The position numbers and the translations under genes were made by a program. Positions 33,773 through 44,404 of a DNA stretch of 64,000 bases are shown here, piece by piece (position 1 is the first letter of the stretch; every line of letters starts with the position of its first letter). The DNA comes from Plenodomus lindquistii (Eukaryota; Ascomycota; Dothideomycetes; Pleosporales; Leptosphaeriaceae), in assembly GCA_025504975.1 (NCBI GenBank), contig JANUWI010000009.1, positions 124,001-188,000 on the forward strand, read 5' to 3'. The notes below the pieces were generated by a model. It saw only the letters and a program-made list of their open reading frames with translations. It was not told the DNA's origin and searched no databases.

Positions 33773-35197
33773 ATGGGTGACCAAATCCAGAGTGCGCTCC
33801 CAGCAAGTGAGCCGCAGGCTACACAGATTGAAGTCTCCAACATTGAGACTGTTCCACAAATCGACCTTCGTGACGGCGTCGCCATCCGTCAGAGGCGCCA
33901 GTCACGAGACATCACGCACGACTCGCCCGGCATTCACCAATCGGAAGAAGGAGGCCATTCCCGTAGCAACAGTCAGCAAGTCAATCCCAGGTACCTATTA
34001 TCGTCACGGTTTCGAACATTGATGCAAGATCACAATGATGAACTCTCGCTTTATTCATTGAGGAGCAAAGAGTTGGAATTGGAATGCGAGAGACTGCGCC
34101 AGGCCAACGGGCGCTTGAAGCAAGACCACGTGCAACTCGACCAGAATTGTATGTGGTACGCACAGTGATACACATACGTCGTGGACAAGTGCTTGACACC
34201 TTACGCTCATCATATCGGCACCCCTTTCCAAGACTATACTACCGAAGCTATGGATCCTGTCCTTGACCCTCTCACGAATGATGCTTCAAGGACGGCCTCA
34301 TTACAAGACACGGTCGAATCTCTCCAGATCGAGATGTTGGGCAAGGTTCAGAATGTCGAGGCTGTGACAGATGATCGATTCGTTCAAGAATTCCGCGCGC
34401 TCGCTTCTGAGGTCAAGTCTTTGAGCCGCAGAACTCCCCTGGACGGCGATGTCGATCTTCACAAACAGCTCGCTTCTTCCGTCCTTCTACAAAACGTACT
34501 TGCCCACACGTGGACCGTCCGAAGAAGCAAGAAGTGCTTCATCGAGGCGTATATCTGGTCTAACCTCCTTGAATTCGTCTTTCGTAGCCCCCATGCTATC
34601 TTGGAAAGTTCCCTAGACGAACTACAAATCCCGTGGACAACCATCTTTGGAAACGTCCATCAGCACGGTTGGCCGACTCCTTCTGCCTCGAGCGAGACAT
34701 GGCGCCTCACAACGGTGAAGCAGCTCATCGGAAAGGTCGGACAAAACGTGATCACCAGCGGCAAAGTTGATGAGACCTGCCCCAGAATCCTAGATGAGGA
34801 GCAAAAGGATGCCATAATACACGCCCGAGCAATTGGCTTTGAAGCCATCCGTTCAGGTCTTTCAAGGATCTCCTCCACCGCTCATGATTCCTCTTTTCGC
34901 ACCATCGTCGACAAAGCATTCGGTCTAGCTCTGGAAATGTCCTCCCAGCGTTACCGTGTCCAGATCACGTTTTCAAACACTGGCGCTAGCTTCGAAAAAT
35001 CCAGGATGATCAGTCTTCCTAGTGACACTGACGAATATCCGGAATATGGTGCTGTGGCATTCGTGGTCAACCCTGGCCTTACGAAATGGGGAGACGGACT
35101 CGGCGAAAATCTAAACCACCGATACGATATGGTACGCTCTTTGGTTCAGCTAGAGCCTCATGTAGGTGGGCCCGAGTCGGACATGAGCTTGAGGTAG
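33773..35197 (+). pseudogene. Decayed coiled-coil partner protein (copy B)
   Basis: Homologue of the copy A coiled-coil protein at 294-2012. From the ATG at 33773 the frame runs 131 codons to an in-frame TGA (34166-34168). It then stays open in the same frame to 35197, with clear homology on both sides of the stop (YTYVVDKCLTPYAHHIG pairs with the copy A segment YHGILNKVLVPYARHTG). The conserved C-terminal block is intact: RTIVDKAFGLALEMSSQR, then AFVVNPGLTKWGD, then RYDMVRSLVQL. It lacks most of the long central coiled coil and the tail with sumoylation-type motifs. A functional protein might still be made from an internal start after the TGA, so this could be a truncated gene rather than fully dead. 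Confidence 0.75.
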
Positions 35198-35968
35198 CAG
35201 GCCCTTAATCATTCCGCGCCGGTTGTCTGTATGACGCATCTCGTTTGTGGTCAGTCCTGTCTCCCAGTCGCTGTGAACATTGATTATTTTCCTCCCCAAA
35301 ACAGCGATCACGAATCACCAAGAAAGAAATTGAAAGTAACCATACGAACTGGATGAGAGGGTTGTGTAGCGAAGTACGAGGCTTTCAAGCCATGACTTGA
35401 AGGGGTGAAATGGGGACAAGGAATTTTCGCGAGGGTGCACGACAACGGGAATGATCGGCGCGTACTGTTAGGGTATGAGCTCCTAAGTCCAACAATACAC
35501 CTTCCTGTGTGGCTCAACGTGCATCCTCTTATACCCTAGTCTCTGTGTTTAACTTCCGATTTCCTGTGAACAAATGTAAATTGGAGATGAGGCTGACATG
35601 CACAGATGATCACGCGGATACGGAAACGGGAGATGGGGCCGGCTTCACCTGCGAGCGCACTGGCTCGATCGCGCAGTTGTCAGCCTACATATAACCGGAA
35701 TAATTCTCGCTATGGACGGGCAAATAATGGCAGCAATTTGGTAGCAACCGAGAGATCATCACGTCGCAACCCAAAGTGAGGAGATTCGGTGTACATATAC
35801 TCCGACAATGCAGATTACCCCACGGATTTACCCCATGGGAAACCGACTCACACCAGGATCATGATGCGCGCGTGCATTGAGGTATTGAACGTCCCCAAAA
35901 AACTACCCTGGGGCTGCTAGTACTTCCTCTCACGTAACTTGACTGCTAAGAGATTGTCTTGATACACC
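35198..35968. other. Intergenic region upstream of the six-hairpin glycosidase gene
   Basis: 771 bp with no supported gene; probably the 3' flank of copy B and the promoter of the downstream secreted enzyme. Confidence 0.45.
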
Positions 35969-38486
35969 ATGTTGATGACTATCCTATGTATAGCTTTGGC
36001 GCTATTGCAGCCATACCTAATCTACGCTAAAATTGACAGGTAAGTTTCTACATTTCTTCGCGAAACCGGCAAGAAGTAACGTATTCCAGACAGCGTGTCG
36101 TTTCGCAGTTCAACGTCATTCGTACAAGTCTTATTGACAATGAGACCACGCCACTCCAAGTAGGCAACGGCAATTTTGCGTTCAATGTGGACAACACTGG
36201 GATGCAGGCAAGGCTCACCAAAGTTACCAGAAGACTAGGCCGCTAATGTTCCGTTGGTAGACCTTCCTGCCCTTCAATACACTTTCAAGCTGGGCGTGGC
36301 ACAATGACTCACTTCCAGCAAATGGGTATGCTTCTCCCGAATTCAGCTTTCATACTGCTGACATACCCAGGGAATTACCTTCCCATTACAAAGGGCTGAT
36401 GCGAGAAACCTATGGGCGTGAAGTCTACTACGACGTTCCCGACCCAAAACTAAAACAAGCGACTCAATGGTTGATCAGCAACCCCAATCGCGTCAACCTT
36501 GGTCGCATCGGACTCAAATACAAGGGCGCCACAGTTGCAAAGTCGTTGATCACCGAGCCGTACCAGGTGCTTGACCTATGGAACGGCACAATTACGTCCA
36601 CATTCAAAGTCGATGGAAAATTGGTCAAAGTCGTGACGCAAGGCGACTTCGACTCAGATGCCGTTACGTTCAGCATTGAGTCAGATTTGGTGGCGAGTGG
36701 AGACTTGCAAGTGGAAATGGACTTTCCGTACCCTCCAATCCACACCACTACATACAAATATGAGGTAGATCGATAGAGACAGCCATTTTGTAGCACACGA
36801 TCTAACCAATTTTCTAGGTCTTTGCAGGGGTTTACGACTTTCCAAGCAACCATACCACAACCTTGATAGAGACCGGAAGCAACAAGACAACCACACACAT
36901 TCAACATAACATGCAGGAATTGCAATACTCTATCAACCTACGATGGCCTAAAACCACTCCCTTAAAGCTGAGCGGGAACGATGCCCCTAATTCTACAGCA
37001 GTCACTGCGCATCGCTACACGATCGGTGCGCTATCCAAAGCCGCTTCGATTGCATTCACTGCTCACTTTGCATTCGATCAACATGTTCCCGAGGTTCCAG
37101 AGGTGATTCAAGCAAGAAACACAGAAGGCTGGAACAAATACTGGGAAGAAGGCGGCTTCGTCGACTTGACGGAATCTACAAATCCAAATGCGACTGAGCT
37201 GCAAAGACGAATCATCAAGTCGCAATATCATGTTCGCGTCAATAGCGCGGCTAAAGGACAATCGCCACAGGAGAGTGGACTGATGAACAATGGGTGTAAG
37301 TCATGTGTTTGTCCTGTAGCCCACACCGATGACTGACCGAATGTAGGGTATGGTGAGTCGGACGATCGACACGGTCGTCGATTGGAAATGCTAACCTTGT
37401 CCAGGAAAATTTCACATGGAAATGCTCATCTGGCACAATGCACATTGGGCAACTTGGGTTAGATTTCTTGACTCATTCGCCCTTCTTTCGCTAATGTAGT
37501 CCTAGGGCAAACAAAAGTACTTTGACGGCATCTTCCCAGCGCTTTACGAGACTCTACTCCCATCTTCACTTGCTCGCGCAAAGTCAATGGGATGGGAAGG
37601 CGCCCGTTGGCCGAAGATGACGCAACTCAACACTGGAGCCAATTCTCCCGGAGACATCAATGCGTTCCTCCTCTGGCAGCAACCTCACCCGTTTTACCTC
37701 GCCCAATTGGCCTACCAAGCACGCCCTACGTACGAGACCCTCCAGAAATGGGACAAAGTGCTTACTGCTTCTGCTGACTACATGGCATCGTATGCTTGGC
37801 TCAACCCATCAACAGGGAAGTACGATCTCGGCCCTCCATCCTATGGCGTCACAGAAAACACACCTCCCAATTCCACACGCAATTTGGCCTACGAGATAGC
37901 ATATTGGCGCTGGGGTCTTGATGCCGCCATAAAATGGAAGGGCAAGCTTAATCAAACAGCTCCAGAGAAATGGACGCACGTTGCTGCAAATCTCGCGCTT
38001 CCACCCCAAGTTGACGGGCTATATGCTGTCTACGACGGTCTCAACATCTCCTGGTGGAATGATCCAAAACTCAACGGCGATCCCCGAAGCCTCATCATGC
38101 TGCAAGGCATTTTGCCCGACACACCAGCCGTAGACCCTGAAGTCGCACTCCGCACCGCAAATAAAGTGTGGGAGATCTGGGGCGACGAGAAGATCCGTGG
38201 CTGGGGTCGCCCCGTACTCGCAGTCAACAGTGCTCGAATCGGAAATCCAGAACGCGCAATCTATCATCTGACCGCGTTTGATTACTGGAAATTCGATGAC
38301 GCGGGGTTTGCAATTAGGGGTGGTGATGGGGGAACACCTCCACCGTTCATGCCGGGCAATGCGGGATTCTTGTTCGCAATCGCGTACTGCGCTGCGGGCT
38401 GGCAGGGCTCGACAGAGGACGCTCCCGGCTTCCCCAAGGACGGAAGTTGGATCGTCAAACATGAGGGTCTTCTCAAGGCGCTCTGA
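35969..38486 (+). CDS. Secreted six-hairpin glycosidase-like enzyme
   Basis: Eight exons: 35969..36039, 36090..36207, 36261..36325, 36371..36764, 36818..37295, 37347..37352, 37405..37457 and 37506..38486, giving 721 residues. The first 20 residues are a signal peptide. An N-terminal beta-rich part (VGNGNFAFNVDNTGMQTFLP, then NLGRIGL) precedes an (alpha/alpha)6 toroid with NNGWYGKFHMEM, LIWHNAHWATWG, MGWEGARWPKMT and PHPFYLAQLAY, characteristic of fungal proteins in the six-hairpin (GH65/GH95-related) superfamily. Several N-glycosylation sequons are present. The substrate is unknown; extracellular sugar hydrolysis is inferred. Oddities: intron 2 is GC-AG (AG|GCAAGG), exon 6 is only 6 nt (GGTATG), and intron 3 is 45 nt without a stop, so retention would stay in frame. 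Confidence 0.85.
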
Positions 38487-38943
38487 CCAAAAACTTCTTT
38501 ACATCTGCACACAGTCGAGCATCGGAAGGAAGCGGACCGTCTAGCTCGAACCGTAACCTCAGGAATGCAGTTTCTATAAACAACCCACACACTAGTCTAT
38601 CTCGGTCCGCTTAATAGTCGTAAAACCCGGGTCGGTAGTAGTTTACACACTCGGCTCAGTTGTACCGAACCTGTCGCGTACAATTAATGCGCCGAGGTAC
38701 GATTTGTGTAACACAAAATGCCCAATGCGGTAATTCTGACAGCGGTGGACGAAAGCGGTACTCCACGAACGTCGCAACAACCTGAGCATCAAAGAAGTAT
38801 ACTATCATATGAGAATCAGGTCTCAGATTTCAAAAGCATGGTATATCCCGCAGGCAGTTGTCTCAACTCTTGCGAGACAATTCTCAATTGTAAATCCTCC
38901 ATTCGTTACAATACATACTACAGTAGAGTGAGACTTTACCACG
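38487..38943. other. Intergenic region upstream of the secreted repeat protein
   Basis: 457 bp, no supported gene; it should include the promoter of the gene at 38944. Confidence 0.45.
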
Positions 38944-40127
38944 ATGCCGTCTCACAGCCGCGTCGCCAGCGCGGCACTAGTCACGCTCGCTACGTTGACT
39001 GCCGTTGCGCACGCCAACCACGAAGACGATGTTTGGTCTGCGTTTGGGATTCTGAATACTTTCGATCCGTGGAACGCTGAGCCGTTCTGTAAGGGGCTTG
39101 TGAAATACGAGCCGCCGACTGAGACATGCTGGGTCACTGATACACCGGTCACGGTGACAACGACTACACCTTGTGGGTATGCGGCGAGCACACCTGGGTA
39201 TAAGGCTACCACGCCTGGTTATGGGACCACTAAGGCTGGGTACGGAACTACCATGCCTTGGTCTGGGATCACTACACCTGTATGTATGACAATCCCATCA
39301 CAAAGCAAACAGCGCCTAACACTCACCGTACAGGCCCCAACTCCCGCACCCTCCTCCGAGTCCTGGTCCGACCCTGGCATTGCCACCGTATTGACAACCA
39401 CCACCATCACTTACACTACGTACGTCATCCCCCCTCCACATCCTCTCTAAAACACCCAACTAACCCCAAACACAGTACAAGCACCATCTACGTCCCCGCC
39501 GCAACCGGATACCCCACCAGCTACAAGAACCGTCGCGACACCTTCTGCCCAGACTACGACGTCCCCTGCCGCCTCGTGCAGTACGACGACGCCACCATTG
39601 CCGAAGCATGCACAAAGTATCTAGGCCAGTCTGCGGTAACGGCTACGATTACAAGTCATGTGCATGCTCCTGCTGTTACCGTGACGGCCAAGGAGTGCGG
39701 TACACCTGGGTATGAAGCGAAGCCCAAAGACGATGGATATGCGGCCAAGCCTGAGGATGATGGCTACGACACTAAACCGGCTGATGGCTACGACACCAAG
39801 CCGACCCCTGACTACGACACCAAACCCACCGACGACTACGACTCCACCGAACAATGGGACGACTCCTACTACGGCGACCCCTTCCCCCCCTCCTCCGGCG
39901 ACGGCGAAGACATCCCCGCCGGACTCTACGACGACTATGCCGCTGGAGACGGCGAAGACACACCCAAAGGCGTTTACGACAACCCTGGCGGAGACGGCGT
40001 AGATGGGGCGTGGGATTATGGGAACCCGGTGGGGGATGGCGAGGGTCTGCCGGAGCCGTTTTATATTGATGGGACGGGGGAGGAGGGACAGGATGATGGG
40101 TTGGGGTATTCGAGTTATGATAAGTGA
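38944..40127 (+). CDS. Secreted Thr- and Tyr/Asp-rich repeat protein
   Basis: Three exons, 38944..39279, 39334..39419 and 39476..40127, give 357 residues. The signal peptide is about residues 1-24 (ends AHA). A short Cys-containing part (FCKGLVKYEPPTETCW) is followed by Thr/Gly/Tyr repeats (TTPGYGTTKAGYGTT), a Ser/Thr-rich linker, and a four-cysteine region (FCPDYDVPCRLV, EACTKYL, KECGTPGYEAKP). The C-terminal third is acidic with GYDTKP-type repeats and then GDGEDTP/YDN repeats. No enzyme signature is present. This looks like a cell-wall or secreted surface protein, possibly an effector or adhesion candidate. Function is unknown. It converges on the USO1 gene. Confidence 0.8.
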
Positions 40128-40494
40128 GTAGGTGAACAGGAGGGGGGAAGAAGGGATGAGGGGCGGGATGAGTGGATGGGGAGGTGAGATAGTGGTAATG
40201 GGTAATTTGTAACGTAGGTTGAGTAACAGAATGCGATGTGTGTTGTTCATACGTGGGTAATGGGAACTTGACTTGTGCAGATACCTGATAATTTTCAGTA
40301 AAGGAACATTCTTTGGGACAGAGGCAAGTGTGAGATCGGGCAGAAAATGGGCTGTTGTTGATGGGCGGGAAGAATGTGTATTGCATTCGTTTGCTCGATC
40401 TCCTGAGTGCTCAAGAGGAGAATTCTGGTCCACTTTACTTGAACGACGATCTGGGTTGTGACACCAATGCCGCACATGCCCCACGGACAAGATC

Positions 40495-43400
40495 CTAATC
40501 TTCATCCTTGCCTTCTTCTTCGTCATCATCGTCGTCCTCATCATCTTCGTCGTCGTCTCCGTCCTCATCATCCTCGTCTTCCGCATCCGACACTTCTTCG
40601 CCGAGCGCCTTGAGACGTTTCTAATACCCGTTAGCAACGTGGTTGTCCGAAACCACGAAGTAAATAAGCATACCTTATCTCGACTCCGCTTCTCTTCTAG
40701 GTCCCCAAGCAATACGAACAAGTCATCCAACTCAGTTTGCTTCTCCTTTTCGCCCTCCTCTGCCTTCTTGAGTTTGGCTTCCAGGTCCTTGAGCGCCTTG
40801 TTGCTGCCAGATTTGGCGCTTGTCTCTGCTTTGCGCAACTTCTCTTCTGCGTCCTTGACCTTCCAGGTTTGATCTTGGAGTTTGGTCTTCAGATCTTGAA
40901 TCTCAGATTTGAGCTTCTCGGTGGCAGATTGCGATTCGGAATTTTGCTTGTCGACGGTGGATTGGTGGTCTGATGTTAGTTTGGTGATGGTAGCTTGGTG
41001 TTCGGATCTCAGTTTGTCAAGGCTTGACTTGGTATCTGAGTTAAGTCTGTCGAGGCTAGACTGTAGGGCCTTCTTCTCATCTTGTAGGGCTTTAACCTGT
41101 GCTTCCGTCTGGTTGTATCGTGCTTGTAAGTCCCGCTGCGCTTCGGTGGCCTTGAAAAGTTCGTTGCGTGATGACTCCTGCGATTTCTCGAGATCAGCCG
41201 CTTTTGCAACAGCCTCTTGTCGAGCTTTGTCGGATGCTTCCAGTCTTCGTTCCAGATCAGCGTACGCTTTGTTAGCAACGCGAATTTTCTCCTCATATTC
41301 CTGCCTGATCTTTGCAGTGGCCAAGTTCGCTTCTTTGCTGCCCTGCTGCACCTTGTTGTTGAGCGTTACAATCTGGATGTTGTATTTGTTCTCTAGTTCC
41401 AAGATAGTCTGCCTGTGTTCGCGATCCTTGCTCACAGCTTGCTTTTCCAGATCATCGTGCAACTTATCGTTGATCCGTTTCAGCGTGTTCCGTTGCTCAT
41501 CTGCCGATTTTTGTGACTTGCGATGCTCTGCCTGTTCCTGGTCGAGCCTTTGCTCCAGCGTCATGAGTTTTGCTTTCAACTCTTCGATCGCCTGCTCCTT
41601 CTCGCCCATCTCGCCGCGTAGTGCATCGACCACGTCTCGGTCAACGCCGTCGTGAGACTGCTGTTGCTCAATGTTTGGATTGCGATCGATGGCACGAGAA
41701 AGTCGACTAAAGTTGTCTTTCAGGAAGTCTATGAAAGACTCGTCGAAGAAGACATCGGGTAGACTACCGCTCGAGCCACCACCGCGAGGTAGAACTTCGA
41801 AATCGCGCACAAGTGGGTGATGTCGAAGTTCAGTGATGGCGCTGAGATACTTCTCACGACCAAGCTTGGATGTGAGCACAGGCTGCAGCTCGCGTCGTGA
41901 TACTGGCGAATCTCTGGTCGAAAACTCGTAGACCACACCCAGCAAGGCTGCGCAGAGGCCTCGAATAACGATTCGATCGCTTCCAGGCGTGAGCACAGCC
42001 TGTACCAGGCTCTGCAAACTGCTCGCTTCGCCGAGAAAATCATCTACTGCCGCCGCATCCTCGAAGAGCCAGCCCAGGAGGACCATCAGATATGCGACAG
42101 GTATCCGTTCATCTTCTCCGAGCTGTAAGCTTGCGATGAGGTTCGCCGTGAGCGTCTGAATGCACGTGACGACCTCCTCTCCACTCTCTGCGTCCCCCTC
42201 CTTGACACCCATCAAGTTGTCCTTTGCCTGATAATCATTTGAGATGAGATGGTATATTAGAACACCAGCGAACCAAATCCTGTAAGGGTCCGACGTTGGT
42301 GACGCTTGTGAACCTGCCATCAAGATTGTCAACGCATTGGCAGTCTCATCGCCTTCCTCATGACCGCCTATCGCACGGTTCAAGAAATGTCCACGTATTT
42401 GCATGTGATTGTAGAAGTAGGCCTTGATGCACTCGCAGCCAGCTGTGCGCAGGTCGAACATGTCAGGGGATGCCGCGCCAAGAACCAGGTTCAGCAGTGC
42501 CTCAATCACATAGACTGAGGCTACACCGTTGGCGGAGGCTACACCGTTGGTGGAGGCTACACCGTTGGTCGTAGGCTCAATAATGGGTCGAACCTGCTCC
42601 TGAGCGAAGCCTTCTTGCAGTCTGGGATTGCCCCTTATCAAATCGGCACATGTATTGAGTGCCTCGACCTTGATAGGCATAGCTGTGGCGGGATCGAAAG
42701 CGATGTTCAGAAGCTGTCTTAGAAGGCCGTTTTGTTGGAACACATTCTGATTTTGCATTGTGCCTGCCGCACCCTTGACGAGAAACATGCGCATGATAGC
42801 CAGCAATCCCCAGATGTTCTTGTCGCTCTGTGGACTGACCCACTCGTCTTCTTCCTCTATGGTTGTACGCGCTTTCTTTGGCTTCTTGCCGCCAGGAAGC
42901 AGCGCAGCAAATCTCGCAACATGTCCCATCTCGCGTATATTCGTTTGATTAGACACGTTGAAGCGGACTAGAGTGGCCAAAAGACTGAGGCAGTCTTGTA
43001 CGACCACACCGCCTTGCATGAGCCCTCCATCTGCGTGCATAATGTTCAAAACCTTGGTAAAGGCATCTTCAAAGACGAATAGCTTCTGGAGCTCAAGGGA
43101 AGATCTCGCGAGGTCAGTCAAGACAACGAGTCCCTCGGTTCGAACGGCGTCGCGTGGGTCGTCTAGGGTAGCGACGAGGTTCTCTATACCGGCTGGGGCT
43201 GCCAGAATGCATTCTTGTGTTCGCTCTGGGCGTGCGAGGGCAACGGCCCGTATAAGTTGCAGTGAGTAGAGGCGTGAGTAAAAGTCGGGTTTGGCGAGGA
43301 GGTCGACGAGGAGCGTTATGTTATCTTGCCGCTATCATAAGCTCAGCTCTAGCAAGTACGTGGAGGGGGAGCGCATACTTGTGAGAACTGATCAGCCAAC

Positions 43401-43755
43401 CACAGTGCAATTTCCTCTGAGGCTTCAGGCTGCCCATAACGTTAGCCCGGCCCCAAGACTCTTGAAGTGATAGTCATACACTGTCCTCGTCTGGATGGAA
43501 GAGCATCAGAAGCGTCTCTAGCACCACTTTCAGGGTATCGACGTCGTCTCCATCTTTGCTAATGGCTTCTATCAGGCCTCGCAGTGCTCCAGAGGCGACG
43601 GAGGCGGGGTATTCCTTTGCAAAGCTCCTCAGGCCCAGAATGGCAGCGCGGCGGTCCTCGAGCAGTGTCGCGCTTGCTAGTCGACTGCTAAGCGTGCTGA
43701 TTGTGTCGGTTGCCGTCTGCTTGGGGGGCGCGTTGGCCTCCAATACTCGCATCAT
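40495..43755 (-). CDS. uso1: Vesicle tethering protein Uso1/p115
   Basis: Four exons, 43755..43480, 43429..43379, 43331..40674 and 40620..40495, give 1036 residues. The N-terminus (LEANAPPKQTATDTISTLSS, DRRAAILGLRSFAKEYP, ASGALRGLI) and the following armadillo-like repeats form the p115 globular head (to about residue 660). A long coiled coil follows (about 680-1000). The short last exon adds the acidic C-terminal tail typical of the family (KRLKALGEEVSDAED and then Asp/Glu runs). Uso1 tethers ER-derived COPII vesicles to the early Golgi under Rab control (Ypt1). An 18-bp triplicated repeat in the head encodes NGVAS units. The frame stays open past the last donor site, so the acidic exon is easily missed. 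It is head-to-head with RAT1. Confidence 0.95.
42517..42570. repeat. 18-bp minisatellite, three units, inside USO1
   Basis: Three tandem copies of an 18-bp unit beginning GAGGCTACACCGTTGG, differing only in the last two bases. They encode NGVAS repeats (minus strand) in a loop of the Uso1 head. Confidence 0.92.
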
Positions 43756-44404
43756 CTTGGCGGTATTTCCAGATTACGAGTCCATAGCAACTATCCGAGT
43801 GCAGCGTGTGCCTGGCAGCAATTCGAGAGGCGTAGACGAGTAAATGTCCCTTCTTCAAACAATCGTGGTGTCGTCTATGTATTCGACGTCTGCCAGGTGT
43901 TCAGCTCCACGTATAATTTGGTGCACGGGGCAGGCATCCCTGCTGCTGCGCCGGCAGAACCTCGGCCCCGGCTTTCTTGGCGTCACTTCGCGAATACTTT
44001 GAGGTTCACCGTCCTCGACCAACGTCCCTTCCTCCAGTCGCATCCTCATCGCAACTCGAAGGACGCGCACCTTGAGATCCGTTGCGCATTGCATCTCCGC
44101 GACTCCGAAGAAGTCGCTTTCCCCGTTCGATACCGCCCATAGCTCTGTACAGGCGCGCCTCTGTTCTCTTATACCCGCCCCAGGCTATTTCTTTTCTTTA
44201 GGCTGCACGCATCGACAAGACTTGTCAGCAGCCTCGTCATCTCGTCTAGTCTCTGCAGTACTACACAATCTCCAGATTTCCTAGTACACGCGCTCGCTTT
44301 CTTACCGGTGTCGCCTTACTACCCTCCTCCCCAGCTTCCACCACCGATCGCCAGCACTTCCACACCCTCCCTACAACGCGCGCATACCAGCGCCTACCGC
44401 CACC
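43756..44404. promoter_or_regulatory. Divergent promoter region of USO1 and RAT1
   Basis: 649 bp between two outward-facing housekeeping start codons. Pyrimidine-rich tracts (for example 44190-44205) precede RAT1, and there is no strong TATA box. The sequence just before the RAT1 ATG (CCGCCACC) is a good start context. Confidence 0.45.

Noticed and set aside
34141..34190. Short intron that would remove the TGA in coiled-coil copy B
   Set aside because: Candidate GT-AG pairs are 17 or about 41 nt, and the longer one breaks the downstream frame. Copy A has no intron at this place, so a nonsense codon is the simpler reading.
39621..40674. Uso1 reading frame stays open about 1 kb past its last donor site, antisense to the secreted repeat gene
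   Set aside because: The frame past the donor encodes an out-of-frame Arg/Met/Thr-rich version of the acidic tail. Splicing to 40620 gives the family-typical Asp/Glu-rich C-terminus, so the long frame is a shadow created by repeats on the other strand.
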